Assembly: GCF_034427455.1 (NCBI RefSeq)
Contig: NZ_JAXQNN010000001.1
Location: forward strand, 310,001 to 374,000
Source: Jeotgalibacillus haloalkalitolerans
GTDB taxonomy: Bacteria; Bacillota; Bacilli; Bacillales; Jeotgalibacillaceae
Direction: 5' to 3'
DNA: 64,000 nt
The translations under genes and the position numbers were made by a program. The notes under the pieces are model-generated. The model was given only the letters and a program-made list of their open reading frames with translations. It searched no databases and was not told the DNA's origin. This document shows, in pieces, positions 35,972 through 46,175 of this stretch (within the stretch, counting starts at the first letter, position 1; every line of letters starts with the position of its first letter).

Positions 35972-38134
35972 ATGAATAAGCATGGTTTGCAGGTAAATCC
36001 CTCTCTATATGAATTTATTGAAAAAGAAGCACTACCGGAAACAGGGATAAATAGTGAAGATTTTTGGAGCGGATTCAGTGAAATTGTCCATGGGTTTACA
36101 CCGAAAAACCGCCAGCTGTTACATAAGCGGGAAGAGTTGCAGCAGAAAATTGATGAATGGCATCAGACTTATGGTTGGCAGGAGCAGCGCGAGGGATATG
36201 AAAAGTTTTTAAAAGAGATTGGATATCTTGAAGACGAAGTAAAGGATTTTCAGATTACGACTCAAAACGTTGACCGGGAAATCGCAAGCCAGGCGGGTCC
36301 TCAGCTGGTGGTGCCTGTGAATAATGCGCGTTATGCCATTAATGCTGCGAATGCAAGGTGGGGCAGTCTGTACGATGCGCTCTATGGAACAGATGTGATC
36401 AGTGAGGAAAACGGTGCTGAAAAAGGATCTTCCTATAATCCTAAGCGGGGAGAGCAGGTCATTACTTATGCAAAGAGATTCCTGGATCAATCTGTCCCTC
36501 TTCAACAAGGATCTCATGTAGATGTAACCCGTTATTTTATTGAAAATGGTCAGCTTTCGGCTGAGACAGGCGATGGAAAAACCGGCCTACAAGACCCTGA
36601 TTCATTCAGAGGACACCAGGGCTCAGCAGACCATCCGACAGCTGTACTATTACAGCATCACGATCTGCATATCGACATCAGAATTAATCAATCCCATCCG
36701 ATTGGCCAGACAGACAAGGCGGGTGTAAAAGATGTTTGTGTTGAAGCGGCACTGACCACGATCATGGACTGTGAAGATTCAGTTACAGCAGTTGATGCTG
36801 AAGACAAAGTGCTCGTCTACCGCAATTGGCTTGGACTGATGAAGGGTTCGCTGACAGAAAGGTTCGTTAAGGGCGGAGAAACGGTTCATCGTACGCTTGC
36901 GGATGACCGTTATTATACTGCGCGGGATGGCGGAGATCTGAAGCTGAGAGGACGGTCACTCCTTTTAATCAGAAATGTCGGTCACCTGATGACAAACGGC
37001 ATGCTGCTTGATCGTGAAGGGAATGAAGTACCTGAAGGGATTGCAGATGCTGTCATTACGAGTCTGATTGCGATGCATGACATTAAAGGAAAGCATGCCA
37101 ATTCCGAAAAAGGCTCGATCTATATCGTGAAGCCGAAAATGCACGGTTCTCAGGAAGTTGAATTTTCAAACCGTTTATTTAATGCGGTAGAAGACCTGCT
37201 TGGACTTGAGCGTCATACGGTTAAAATTGGTGTAATGGACGAAGAGCGAAGAACAACCCTCAATCTGAAAAACTGTATTCATGCAGTAAAGGACCGGATT
37301 GTTTTTATTAATACCGGCTTCCTGGATCGTACGGGAGATGAAATTCATACATCTATGCACGCAGGGGCTGTCATCCGAAAAGGTGAAATGAAACAGTCTG
37401 CCTGGCTGAACGCTTATGAGAAGTCGAATGTAGGTAATGGTTTATTATGCGGGCTGCCAGGCAAAGCGCAGATTGGAAAAGGAATGTGGGCAATGCCTGA
37501 CAGAATGAAGGAAATGATGGAACAGAAAACAGGCCATCTGGAAGCCGGAGGTAATACAGCATGGGTTCCTTCACCGACTGCAGCAACCCTGCATGCGCTG
37601 CACTACCATCAATTGCAGGTGAAAAGCATCCAGGAGTCACTGCGCAATCAAATCACAAACCGCAGGCAGGCATTACTGACCATTCCTCTGGCAGATCAGC
37701 AGTGGAGCGCTGAAGAAATCGAACAGGAGCTTGAAAACAATGCACAGGGTCTACTGGGCTACGTTGTACGCTGGGTAGAACACGGCATAGGCTGCTCAAA
37801 AGTACCTGATATCCATAACGTCGGCCTGATGGAAGACCGTGCAACATTGCGGATCTCAAGCCAGCACATGTCCAATTGGCTTCAGCATGGCATTGTAACA
37901 GAACAGCAGATCCTGCAGGTATTAGAAAAAATGGCACAAGTCGTTGACCAGCAAAATGCCAATGACCCTGCCTACCAGCCAATGAGCGAAAACTTTGAAG
38001 ACTCAATTGCATTCCAGGCCGCAAAAGAGCTGATCTTCGAAGGCACAAAACAACCAAGCGGCTACACAGAACCGATTCTTCATAAGAGACGGTTAGAGTA
38101 TAAAGAAAAAATGATGGCTTTGAAAGAGTCTTAA
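35972..38134 (+). CDS. glcB: Malate synthase G
   Basis: This enzyme condenses glyoxylate with acetyl-CoA to form malate, the second step of the glyoxylate shunt. The 720-residue length and the sequence blocks ([37 protein letters not shown], and [16 protein letters not shown]) fit the monomeric G isoform rather than the approximately 530-residue A isoform. The ATG follows AAAGGAGGA. The G form next to isocitrate lyase is unusual, since many Bacillus species pair isocitrate lyase with malate synthase A. The palindromes upstream are shared with aceA, which indicates common control. Confidence 0.93.
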   Translation: MNKHGLQVNPSLYEFIEKEALPETGINSEDFWSGFSEIVHGFTPKNRQLLHKREELQQKIDEWHQTYGWQEQREGYEKFLKEIGYLEDEVKDFQITTQNVDREIASQAGPQLVVPVNNARYAINAANARWGSLYDALYGTDVISEENGAEKGSSYNPKRGEQVITYAKRFLDQSVPLQQGSHVDVTRYFIENGQLSAETGDGKTGLQDPDSFRGHQGSADHPTAVLLQHHDLHIDIRINQSHPIGQTDKAGVKDVCVEAALTTIMDCEDSVTAVDAEDKVLVYRNWLGLMKGSLTERFVKGGETVHRTLADDRYYTARDGGDLKLRGRSLLLIRNVGHLMTNGMLLDREGNEVPEGIADAVITSLIAMHDIKGKHANSEKGSIYIVKPKMHGSQEVEFSNRLFNAVEDLLGLERHTVKIGVMDEERRTTLNLKNCIHAVKDRIVFINTGFLDRTGDEIHTSMHAGAVIRKGEMKQSAWLNAYEKSNVGNGLLCGLPGKAQIGKGMWAMPDRMKEMMEQKTGHLEAGGNTAWVPSPTAATLHALHYHQLQVKSIQESLRNQITNRRQALLTIPLADQQWSAEEIEQELENNAQGLLGYVVRWVEHGIGCSKVPDIHNVGLMEDRATLRISSQHMSNWLQHGIVTEQQILQVLEKMAQVVDQQNANDPAYQPMSENFEDSIAFQAAKELIFEGTKQPSGYTEPILHKRRLEYKEKMMALKES

Positions 38135-38194
38135 TGTGCCGATAGATTTAGTTTGCTGTAACAATTTATTGATTAAAACTTTGTATAAACTACA

Positions 38195-38320
38195 GCGCTG
38201 ATCGTTGTGGAAGGCGGGGACTCCGGGACGATTAGTGGGAAGCTGAGACCCCGCAGCCGAAGGCGAGGAGGCTCAGCAAGCACCGTCCGGAAAGCCTCCG
38301 CCTGGAGCAACGGTCAGCGC
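38195..38320 (+). repeat. Intergenic hairpin repeat, family B, copy 3
   Basis: It has inverted ends (GCGCTGATCGTTG against CAACGGTCAGCGC) and the same core as the copies at 9676 and 17716. It lies between glcB and the small Cys-rich gene, with no terminator visible after glcB. Confidence 0.88.
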
Positions 38321-38363
38321 CAAACTAATAAGAAACACCCATTTTCAAAAAAATTTAAGTTTT

Positions 38364-38408
38364 CTGTTATAAAACAGTTGCAAAATTAAATTCTCTGTTA
38401 TATATTAA
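38364..38408. promoter_or_regulatory. Two copies of the glyoxylate palindrome before the small Cys-rich gene
   Basis: CTGTTATAAAACAG (38364-38377) and CTGTTATATATTAA (38395-38408) repeat the TGTTATA half site with the same 31-bp step seen upstream of glcB. Confidence 0.65.
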
Positions 38409-38449
38409 TATCAATCAAAGGAAAACAAAACCATTTGGAGGGATGACAA

Positions 38450-38749
38450 ATGCAAACACAAATGACAGGCACCACCAACCAGGAACTGATCGAAAAGTGG
38501 GTAACCCAGCAATTGATGAACGGCAAAACAAACCGTGAAATGGACGGCACGCTATTCGTATATGGAAATGAAGCACACCGCCTTCACCACCACCCGACAG
38601 GCGAAATTGAAATTGTACCTGAACAGATCTCAAACGTTGTTGTATTCAGAAAACGTGAAGAGCCGGTTGAACTGAATCACTGCAGAGCATGCGGAATGGA
38701 ATATGACACTTTCAAAGATGCGATTGAATGCTGTTCTGATGTAGATTAA
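38450..38749 (+). CDS. Small Cys-rich protein of the glyoxylate shunt locus, unknown function
   Basis: This 99-residue soluble protein lies between malate synthase G and isocitrate lyase and starts after TTGGAGGGA. Its C-terminus has CRACGMEYDTFKDAIECCSD, a Cys-x2-Cys plus Cys-Cys arrangement that could bind zinc, and HRLHHHPTGE in the middle is His-rich. No family is recognised. Its promoter region carries the same palindromes as both shunt genes, so it is probably co-regulated with them. Possible roles are a metal-binding accessory or a small regulator; neither is shown by sequence. Confidence 0.75.
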   Translation: MQTQMTGTTNQELIEKWVTQQLMNGKTNREMDGTLFVYGNEAHRLHHHPTGEIEIVPEQISNVVVFRKREEPVELNHCRACGMEYDTFKDAIECCSDVD

Positions 38750-38764
38750 TTTTTTTGGTCACTG

Positions 38765-38776
38765 TGTTATATAACA
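38765..38776. promoter_or_regulatory. Perfect glyoxylate palindrome before isocitrate lyase
   Basis: TGTTATATAACA is identical to the site before glcB. It lies about 45 bp upstream of the aceA ribosome-binding site. Confidence 0.72.
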
Positions 38777-38822
38777 AATTTGAAATAAAAGAATTGTAAT
38801 AATACAAAAGGGGATGGAAATC

Positions 38823-40109
38823 ATGACAAACACAAACAATCAGCAGGTTGAGGAACTACAGCAAAACTGGCAGGGGGAGCGCTGGGAAGGGGTTCAGCGC
38901 CCTTACACGCCGGAAGATGTGATCAAACTGAGAGGATCAGTTGTCATAGAACAGACGCTTGCAAGAATGGGAGCTGATCGTCTTTGGAAACTGATGCACG
39001 AAGAGGATTACATTAACGCACTTGGTGCACTCACTGGAAACCAGGCAATGCAGCAGGTAAAAGCGGGACTGAAAGCTATTTACCTGAGCGGATGGCAGGT
39101 TGCAGCAGATGCCAACCTTTCAGGTCATATGTATCCGGACCAGAGTTTATATCCGGCAAACAGTGTCCCTCAGGTTGTAAAAAGAATTAACCAGACGCTT
39201 CAGCGTGCAGATCAGATCCAGCAGGCTGAAGGAAAGGGCGATACATACTGGTTCGCCCCAATCGTAGCAGATATGGAAGCTGGCTTTGGGGGTAACCTGA
39301 ACGTATTTGAATTAACAAAAGCAATGATTGAAGCAGGAGCAGGCGGTGTTCACCTTGAGGATCAGCTGTCTTCAGAAAAGAAATGCGGTCACTTAGGCGG
39401 AAAAGTACTTCTTCCAACGCAGACAGCCGTTAAAAACCTGATCTCTGCAAGACTTGCAGCAGATGTGATGGGTGTTCCAACAGTCATTATTGCACGTACT
39501 GATGCAAACGCAGCGAACCTGATTACAAGCGATGTAGATCCATACGATCATCAGTTTATTACAGGCGAACGTACACCTGAAGGGTTCTATCGTACAAATG
39601 ACGGTCTGGATCAGGCGATTGCGAGAGGGCTTGCATATGCACCATATGCTGACCTGATCTGGTGTGAGACATCTGAACCAAATCTTGATGAAGCGCGCAG
39701 ATTTGCAGAAGCGATTCATGAGAAGTTCCCTGGCAAGCTGCTTGCGTATAACTGCTCACCTTCATTTAACTGGAAAAAGAAGCTGGATGATGAAACGATT
39801 GAAATCTTCCAGCAGGAGCTGGGTAAAATGGGCTATAAATTCCAGTTCGTGACACTTGCAGGCTTCCATTCATTGAATTATGGCATGTTTGAACTGGCGC
39901 GTGGTTACAAGGCGCGCGGCATGGGTGCATATTCAGAGCTGCAGCAGGCTGAATTTGATGCAGAAGAGAATGGTTATACAGCAACACGCCACCAGCGCGA
40001 AGTAGGTACAGGTTACTTTGATGAAGTGTCAATGGTGATCTCCGGCGGTACTTCGTCCACAACAGCACTATCAGGTTCAACTGAAGCAGAGCAATTTCAA
40101 AAAGCTTAA
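38823..40109 (+). CDS. aceA: Isocitrate lyase
   Basis: AceA cleaves isocitrate to glyoxylate and succinate, letting acetate or fatty acids feed biosynthesis. The signature [17 protein letters not shown] contains the catalytic Cys. Other conserved blocks are [26 protein letters not shown], and [14 protein letters not shown]. An in-frame ATG at 38814 overlaps the AAAAGGGGA Shine-Dalgarno, so 38823 (8 bases after it) is the likely start, giving 428 residues. It ends at a good terminator. With glcB it completes the shunt. Confidence 0.96.
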   Translation: MTNTNNQQVEELQQNWQGERWEGVQRPYTPEDVIKLRGSVVIEQTLARMGADRLWKLMHEEDYINALGALTGNQAMQQVKAGLKAIYLSGWQVAADANLSGHMYPDQSLYPANSVPQVVKRINQTLQRADQIQQAEGKGDTYWFAPIVADMEAGFGGNLNVFELTKAMIEAGAGGVHLEDQLSSEKKCGHLGGKVLLPTQTAVKNLISARLAADVMGVPTVIIARTDANAANLITSDVDPYDHQFITGERTPEGFYRTNDGLDQAIARGLAYAPYADLIWCETSEPNLDEARRFAEAIHEKFPGKLLAYNCSPSFNWKKKLDDETIEIFQQELGKMGYKFQFVTLAGFHSLNYGMFELARGYKARGMGAYSELQQAEFDAEENGYTATRHQREVGTGYFDEVSMVISGGTSSTTALSGSTEAEQFQKA

Positions 40110-40128
40110 TTGAATGCATTGTTTAAAG

Positions 40129-40160
40129 AAAGACGTCCTGAAATATAGGGCGTCTTTTTC
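40129..40160 (+). terminator. Intrinsic terminator after aceA
   Basis: AAAGACGTCC and GGGCGTCTTT pair with one G-U, followed by TTC. Confidence 0.85.
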
Positions 40161-40285
40161 AGTTATAATATGGAAATAAGTGAAAAATATTTGAAATCAT
40201 TCATTTTAAGCATATCGGCACGCTTAACTTTTGTAGAATGGTGGTATGATAAAAGTACTATGTCGGATGGACGGAGGTTAGAGGA

Positions 40286-41929
40286 ATGAAACAGAAATAT
40301 GAAAACAGCATACATCCATTTATCACAATGATGGACAGGATATCTGACATTGTATTAATCCTTGAAGTACTGCCGGGTCCTGAATTTATATATGAATTTA
40401 TTAATGAACAGGGTAAAAAGATTCTTGGTCTGGATGAAACCATTCTGGGAAGACGATTTGAAGATATATATGCACCTGAACGTGCTGATTATATAAGAGA
40501 AAAGTATATGGAAGTCATTAAGACGAAGCTGCATACGCATTTTGAATTGGTAGGGGAAGGTGGCTGGATCGGAGAAACCACGCTTAATCCGATTGTAAAT
40601 GAACATAATGAAGTCACGCATGTCTTATCTATTACAAGAGATGTCACAGACCGGAAATCTCTTGAAGAGAATCTCGCTAAAACATCTGCTGAGCTCGGTC
40701 TCGTATGGGATCATGCCTCGGACGCCATTTTTTTCATGAATGAAGACGGGTCGATTTACAGAGTGAACCGGGCGTTTGAAGATATGCTTGGTTATCAGCA
40801 GGCTGAAGTCCAGGGTGTGTTAATTCCACCTTTTTTCAAAGGTCACAATCAGGAAAAGCATGAAGCTTTTTTATCAAAATTATTTGGCGGACAAGCATTT
40901 GAAAATATGGAGAGGCAGCGGGTATGTAAGGATGGAAGAATCATAGAAGTACTGGCATCCTATCGCCCGGTTAAGCTGAACCACAGATCCTATGCAATTG
41001 TCATGTATAAAGATATTACACATCTGAAAGAGGTTGAAAGACAGGTAAAAGAGCGTGAAGAAAGGTTCAGATCTTTGTTTGACGCGAATCCGGATATAAT
41101 CTGGGCAATTGATAAAAATGGCCGTGTTGAACATGTGAATGGAGCTGTAACAGATATACTTGGGTATTCAAAAGAAGAAATTTTACAGATGGACAGCCAC
41201 CTTTTAGCAAACCATACGGATTCCCAGACGATTCAATATGAAGAAGCCGTAAAGAGAACGCTTGAGGGAGCGACAGTGGAATATACAGCAGAACTTTTTC
41301 ATAAGTCAGGAAAAAAAGTGGAGCTGAAGGTAAAAACGCTTCCGATCAGAGTAAATGGTGAAACGATTGGGATCTATGAGGTTGGGCAGGATATGACGCA
41401 GCGTAATAGAGCCGAGAGAGCGTTGAAAAGAATGGCGTTTACTGACAGCCTTACTGGACTGCCGAATCGTCGTCACATCACAGAAAAAATTGATGAAACG
41501 ATTGCTGCATCAAGAGAAAACCAGCAGCAATTTGCCCTGCTTTATATTGATATGGATCATTTTAAGGAAATTAATGATTCTTTTGGACATGATGCGGGAG
41601 ATGATTTGCTTAAATTATTTGCAAACCGTATCCGGAGCGAAATGACTGCCGATCAGCTCGTAGCAAGGCTTGGGGGAGATGAGTTTTTAGTATTGCTGCC
41701 GGATATTTCAGATGAGGCAGATGCAGTCAATAAAGCCGGGGAAGTACTGAATGCACTCAGTAGCCCTTACAGAATCGCAGGACAGCAGCTGGATGTGACC
41801 TCGAGTATGGGGATTTCTATTTATCCGAAGCATGGTAAAAATAAACGTGAGCTGATTAAGCAGGCGGATGAAGCATTATATAGTGCCAAGGATAACGGTA
41901 AAAACATGTTCATGCTGTATGGAAAATAA
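40286..41929 (+). CDS. PAS-PAS-PAS-GGDEF diguanylate cyclase
   Basis: This 547-residue soluble protein makes the second messenger cyclic di-GMP from two GTP. Three PAS sensory domains span about residues 10-125, 130-250 and 258-375; each ends with a PAC-type strand such as VLSITRDVTDRKSLEE, AIVMYKDITHLKEVE and IYEVGQDMTQRNRAE. The catalytic domain starts at AFTDSLTGLPNRRHI and has the intact active site RLGGDEFLVLLPD. There is no EAL domain and no membrane helix, so it responds to cytoplasmic signals. No typical RxxD product-inhibition motif is obvious before GGDEF. The ATG follows GGAGGTTAGAGG. Confidence 0.92.
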   Translation: MKQKYENSIHPFITMMDRISDIVLILEVLPGPEFIYEFINEQGKKILGLDETILGRRFEDIYAPERADYIREKYMEVIKTKLHTHFELVGEGGWIGETTLNPIVNEHNEVTHVLSITRDVTDRKSLEENLAKTSAELGLVWDHASDAIFFMNEDGSIYRVNRAFEDMLGYQQAEVQGVLIPPFFKGHNQEKHEAFLSKLFGGQAFENMERQRVCKDGRIIEVLASYRPVKLNHRSYAIVMYKDITHLKEVERQVKEREERFRSLFDANPDIIWAIDKNGRVEHVNGAVTDILGYSKEEILQMDSHLLANHTDSQTIQYEEAVKRTLEGATVEYTAELFHKSGKKVELKVKTLPIRVNGETIGIYEVGQDMTQRNRAERALKRMAFTDSLTGLPNRRHITEKIDETIAASRENQQQFALLYIDMDHFKEINDSFGHDAGDDLLKLFANRIRSEMTADQLVARLGGDEFLVLLPDISDEADAVNKAGEVLNALSSPYRIAGQQLDVTSSMGISIYPKHGKNKRELIKQADEALYSAKDNGKNMFMLYGK

Positions 41930-41954
41930 GCACATATTCGTGCTTATTTTTTTT
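41923..41954 (+). terminator. Intrinsic terminator after the diguanylate cyclase gene
   Basis: AAAATAAGCAC and GTGCTTATTTT form a stem overlapping the stop codon, with eight T in a row. Confidence 0.93.
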
Positions 41955-42013
41955 CGCGGTTTTGCACGGCTGCAGGTCAGGGTATAAATAATAGACAGAG
42001 AGGGAGTGCCAAA

Positions 42014-43225
42014 ATGACAGAATTACATAATGGGAAATTATACTGGCCGGAAACAGCTGAGAGAGATGTGTCATTTCCGGCATTGAAAGGAGACCAGCAT
42101 TGTGATGTGCTGATTGTGGGTGGAGGAATGGCCGGTGCGCTTTGTGCTGAAGAGCTGTCTCATACACAATTGAAGGTTTCTGTAGTGGATAAAGGAAGCG
42201 TAGGGGAAGGCAGTTCATCAGCAAATACCGGATTGCTCCAATACTCTAATGATAAAATGCTTCATGAATTCATCGAAGAAATTGGTGAAGAAAAAGCTGT
42301 GACATTTTATAAAATGTGTCTGGATGCAGTTGAGGAACTGCAAAAGGTGGCCGGAACTTTACCGGGGAAAGTGGATTTTGTCAGAAGACCAAGCCTTTAT
42401 TATGCATCTGACGAATCAGACGTTGAAAAGCTGAAAAAAGAATACGCAGCTTTATCCGAGCATGGATTTGAAGTGGAATACTTTGATGCAGATAAAATTG
42501 AAGAGATCTACGGATTCAGAAAACCGGCAGCACTTATGACACACGGGGATGCAGAAGTGAATCCGTTTCGCCTGATCCGTTCTTTATTTGAAAGTGCACA
42601 TACACGCGGGGTTCAGATCTATGAGCATACATCCCTTGAAAATCTTCATACAGATCAGGAAGGAAAGCATATTCTGCAGACTGCTGAGGGGACAATAACA
42701 GCTGAACGTGTGATTTACTGTACCGGCTATGAGGCGAAGTCGCTTGCAGACAGATTTGGAGGTGAACTGAACCGGACGTATGCGATTACGACAAATCCGG
42801 TTGAGAATCTTGAATCCTGGATTTACCGTGCGTTGATCTGGGAGACAAAACGCCCGTACTTTTATATGAGAACGACTGAAGACGGCAGGATAATCGCCGG
42901 CGGACTGGATGAAGATAAAATGGATGCTGATGTAAGTGATGAAAAGCTGCGTGATCGGGGTGAAAGGCTGATTAATCGAATTAAGGAGCATTTTCCTGAA
43001 CTCGACATCAACGCTGAATACGTGTGGTCAGCAGCCTTTGGTGAATCAGAGGATGGCCTTCCGTTTATCGGGAAAGATCCTAAGCATGAAGGGATTTACT
43101 ACTGTCTTGGATTTGGCGGTAATGGAACGGTGTACAGTAAGCTCGGCGCGAAGCTGCTATGCGAGATGTTTCATGACGAGCACAATCCGAATGAAGCGGC
43201 GATTGTAGATCCGGGAAGAGATTGA
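42014..43225 (+). CDS. FAD-dependent amine/amino-acid oxidoreductase (DAO family)
   Basis: This 403-residue flavoprotein has the FAD-binding VLIVGGGMAGALCAEELS motif at about residues 33-50, then the VVDKGSVGEGSSSANTGLLQ block typical of DadA/GabO-like D-amino-acid or amine oxidases. The C-terminal GYEAK and AFGESEDGLPFIG blocks are also typical. It should oxidise a secondary amine or amino acid in the cytoplasm; the substrate is not readable. The ATG follows GGGAGTG. It is monocistronic between two terminators. Confidence 0.85.
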   Translation: MTELHNGKLYWPETAERDVSFPALKGDQHCDVLIVGGGMAGALCAEELSHTQLKVSVVDKGSVGEGSSSANTGLLQYSNDKMLHEFIEEIGEEKAVTFYKMCLDAVEELQKVAGTLPGKVDFVRRPSLYYASDESDVEKLKKEYAALSEHGFEVEYFDADKIEEIYGFRKPAALMTHGDAEVNPFRLIRSLFESAHTRGVQIYEHTSLENLHTDQEGKHILQTAEGTITAERVIYCTGYEAKSLADRFGGELNRTYAITTNPVENLESWIYRALIWETKRPYFYMRTTEDGRIIAGGLDEDKMDADVSDEKLRDRGERLINRIKEHFPELDINAEYVWSAAFGESEDGLPFIGKDPKHEGIYYCLGFGGNGTVYSKLGAKLLCEMFHDEHNPNEAAIVDPGRD

Positions 43226-43230
43226 AAGTA

Positions 43231-43258
43231 AAAAAGCCGGGAGCTCCCGGCTTTTTTC
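43231..43258. terminator. Bidirectional terminator
   Basis: AAAAAGCCGGG and CCCGGCTTTTTT form a strong stem between the oxidoreductase gene and the convergent exporter gene. Confidence 0.93.
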
Positions 43259-43277
43259 AATGGTTGAAATCCTTAAA

Positions 43278-44579
43278 TTAAGCCTCAGCAATTTTCACTG
43301 CCTTTTCCTCTGCAACTTCTTCAGCAGCTTCATCATCGACTTTTGAAGGTCGCAAGCCCATAACTGTCACAGCGATTAGAAGCCCTGCTGTAATCAGAAT
43401 AATCAGCGCCGGGGAGGCAATGTCATACAAAAATCCGAATAGGATCAGACCGATTGGTGAGATACCTGATGCCACCATTTCAAGCAGCCCGAAGACTCTT
43501 CCACGGTAATGCTCAGGTGTGGTCTTTTGCATCAATACCTGGATTGGCGTGTTAATAATAATCATGGCAGCTCCGAATAGGAAATTCACAGCCATATAAT
43601 AAGCGATAAATGCTGGAGAACCCATTGGAATCAGAAGAGGAAGTGCTAACAGTGCAAATAGAAATCCTATACTGATCATACCAAACCGCATCGTACGGAT
43701 CGGCTTTTGAAACTCTTTGCGTGTAGAAAGATATACTGACAGGGCAAGCGTCCCGAGTCCAATCATTGATTCTACTAAACCGAGCTGGTTGGAGGTTGCG
43801 CCAAGTACTTCAATAATAACGTAAGGAAGCCCGACAACAGCAGCCATGAAAAAGAAATTAACCCAAAGCGCAACAAGCATGATTGGCAGAAGGACACGGT
43901 GTCCTTTTACATATACGGCACCTGCTTTCAGGCTGGCGAGCAATGGTTCGTCCTTTTGACCCTCTTCATCTTGAGAAGTAGATTCCTTTTTATAGAGCGA
44001 AAAATTAATATTGATTTCACAAATGAGTGCAGTGGCATAGGCGATCGCATGAATTAAGAAAAACATTTCAATGGATAAAAATCCGTACATGACGCCACCA
44101 AGAACCGGTCCTAAAATACTTGCGAGTGAGTTAGAGGACTGTGTTAATGAAATCGCACGCTGAATCCTTGCACCATCCACAAAGCTTGCAACAGAAGCAG
44201 TCAGTCCGATTCCTGCAAAAGTTGCGAAAATAGCTATGAGTACAGCTGTGATGTAAATGACCGGCAGGCTTAAACCGAATGAAAGTGTATAGATAAAGAC
44301 CAGTAGCATCGTTGCAGTCATTAGGGCATGAGAGGTTACAACGACCTGTTTCCGTGGGAGGCGATCAACAATATGTCCAGCAATTGGAGCAAGAATGATC
44401 CTCGGTACCATTGAACATAAAAATGTAAGAGCAAAGCTGGAAGCAGAACCGGTTAGCGTTAAAACGAAAAAGCTGATTCCAAACATGTAAATATGAGCAC
44501 CAATTGTGCCGATGAACTCGCCACCAGTGAAGAAAAACAAATTACGGGTGGCTTTTTGCAAACGCTGCTGGTCAGTCAT
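43278..44579 (-). CDS. MFS multidrug/macrolide-type efflux transporter
   Basis: This 433-residue protein has twelve predicted helices, with the MFS loop motif APIAGHIVDRLPRKQVV near residue 65 and a long central loop (KKESTSQDEEGQKDEP). It most resembles the MFS_3 proton-driven exporters (MefA-like). The C-terminus is Glu/Ala-rich. The start at 44579 is preferred over an upstream in-frame ATG because AGAGGGG lies six bases before it. It is divergent from an XRE-TPR regulator with two palindromes between them, which suggests inducible export. The substrate is unknown. Confidence 0.88.
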   Translation of the reverse strand: MTDQQRLQKATRNLFFFTGGEFIGTIGAHIYMFGISFFVLTLTGSASSFALTFLCSMVPRIILAPIAGHIVDRLPRKQVVVTSHALMTATMLLVFIYTLSFGLSLPVIYITAVLIAIFATFAGIGLTASVASFVDGARIQRAISLTQSSNSLASILGPVLGGVMYGFLSIEMFFLIHAIAYATALICEININFSLYKKESTSQDEEGQKDEPLLASLKAGAVYVKGHRVLLPIMLVALWVNFFFMAAVVGLPYVIIEVLGATSNQLGLVESMIGLGTLALSVYLSTRKEFQKPIRTMRFGMISIGFLFALLALPLLIPMGSPAFIAYYMAVNFLFGAAMIIINTPIQVLMQKTTPEHYRGRVFGLLEMVASGISPIGLILFGFLYDIASPALIILITAGLLIAVTVMGLRPSKVDDEAAEEVAEEKAVKIAEA

Positions 44580-44599
44580 ATAAACCCCTCTTTTCAAAA

Positions 44600-44671
44600 G
44601 TTTAATTTAATTAAACAAATCATAACATGCATTTTCTTTGTAATCAACAGAAAAGTTTAATATAATTAAAC
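44600..44671. promoter_or_regulatory. Two GTTTAAT palindromes between the divergent exporter and regulator genes
   Basis: GTTTAATTTAATTAAAC (44600-44616) is a perfect 8+1+8 palindrome and GTTTAATATAATTAAAC (44655-44671) differs by one base. One lies beside each start codon, as expected for operators of the adjacent XRE-TPR regulator. Confidence 0.72.
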
Positions 44672-44696
44672 AAAAAGATTTTAGAGGGTGAACAGC

Positions 44697-45962
44697 ATGA
44701 GCAGTCTGGGTGAACGCATACGGAAATTACGTAAAGAAAAGAAAATGACCCTTGTAGATGTGGCAGGAGATGCGATGTCTAAAGGGATGCTGAGTCTGAT
44801 AGAGAACGGCCGGTCAAATCCTTCGATGGAGAGTCTTCAGCATATTGCAAAGCAGCTTGGGGTGAATGTCCAGGTGCTGCTGGCGGAAGAGTCGAGTGAA
44901 GAGATGAAGAAGAAGCTGGTTGAAATAGAAGAAATGATGCAGGAAGTGTATCAGGCCAAAACCTTGAAAGAATATGAACAGCTTCAGCGGGAGGTCAGAA
45001 AAAGCCTGGAACAAATTCTTGATCAAGAGCTGCCAAGCACATATGAGACTGGACGTTTTCATGAAATCGCAGGACGAATTGATTTAAATGATGAAAAAAG
45101 TGAGAGTGGATTGAATCATATCAGCCAGGCGATTGAATGCTACGAATATTTGTCTTTGAACCACAGCGTTTATAAAGCGCAAATGAGAATAGTTTTGAAT
45201 AAATTTATTCAGCATGAATACAAGGAAGCCCTTGAGCAGCTTTTAATTTACAAAGAAGCTTACTACAAAAAAGAGTTGCTGGCGGATCCGCTTGTGCAGA
45301 TTGAATCAGATCACTTAGAAGCCGTACTGTTATTTGCGGTAGGAAGATATGAGGAAGCAGCAGAAATTCTTGATAGTATTATTTCGTTTTCAAAGCGTAA
45401 AAACATTTATTACTTAATGGATGACGTTTATCGTCTTATTTCATTTTATTCGTTATTAAAAGGCGATGAGGAGAAAAGGCGTTATGCGTTGAAAAAATCA
45501 CGACAGTTCGCAGAGTTCACTGAGCGATACGATGGTATTACCAGCACGATGTTCATGGAAATTCATCATGAAAACATTTATTTAAAGCAGCATGAAAAGG
45601 CGCTTCAGATGCTCGATGATATCAGACAAAATGAAGTATTTGGAGAGATGGAAGAAAGCGGCTTTATTTATTTGGAGCGTGGGAGTGCAAACTATGGTCT
45701 TGGGAATATTGATCAGGCATATGAAGAATTAAAGCAGTTCGAATTCCCAACCTTCGCTCATCACCCATTCGACATATCCATGCTGGCTACCGCAGATGCC
45801 TATATGGCGCTGTGCCTGATTGAAAAAGGTGAACCTGAAAAAGCACTGATTCACGCAGAGAAAGCAAAAGCGAAAGTAGCTGGTCTGCCGGAAACGCCAT
45901 ACCATCATTTTATTCAGGAAACATGGGAAAAAACGAAAGCAAATTTGGATAACAGATCATAA
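44697..45962 (+). CDS. XRE-family regulator with C-terminal TPR-type helical repeats
   Basis: This 421-residue protein has an N-terminal helix-turn-helix (SLGERIRKLRKEKKMTLVDV, then SKGMLSLIENGRSNPSMESLQ) at residues 1-65. It then has a long helical region of TPR-like repeats (about 100-415). The layout matches peptide- or ligand-sensing regulators of the RRNPP type and similar TPR regulators. No small signal-peptide gene was found beside it. The ATG at 44697 follows AGAGGGTG; a GTG at 44688 overlaps that site. It probably controls the divergent MFS exporter. Confidence 0.85.
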   Translation: MSSLGERIRKLRKEKKMTLVDVAGDAMSKGMLSLIENGRSNPSMESLQHIAKQLGVNVQVLLAEESSEEMKKKLVEIEEMMQEVYQAKTLKEYEQLQREVRKSLEQILDQELPSTYETGRFHEIAGRIDLNDEKSESGLNHISQAIECYEYLSLNHSVYKAQMRIVLNKFIQHEYKEALEQLLIYKEAYYKKELLADPLVQIESDHLEAVLLFAVGRYEEAAEILDSIISFSKRKNIYYLMDDVYRLISFYSLLKGDEEKRRYALKKSRQFAEFTERYDGITSTMFMEIHHENIYLKQHEKALQMLDDIRQNEVFGEMEESGFIYLERGSANYGLGNIDQAYEELKQFEFPTFAHHPFDISMLATADAYMALCLIEKGEPEKALIHAEKAKAKVAGLPETPYHHFIQETWEKTKANLDNRS

Positions 45963-46175
45963 GAAGATTATGATTAAATATAGCGGGAATACAGGCAGAG
46001 GGTGCTGTTGCGAAATATACAGTGCGCCTCTGCTTTAAATTTGTGGGAAAATAGTGAATTTGTCATGTGAATGTCATATAGGGTAGAAATTTAAAAGATG
46101 ATATTTAAAGGGTTTGGGTGTATAATTACCTATGTAGTTGATAGAAATATACGTGACATATGAAGGGTGTATAGA

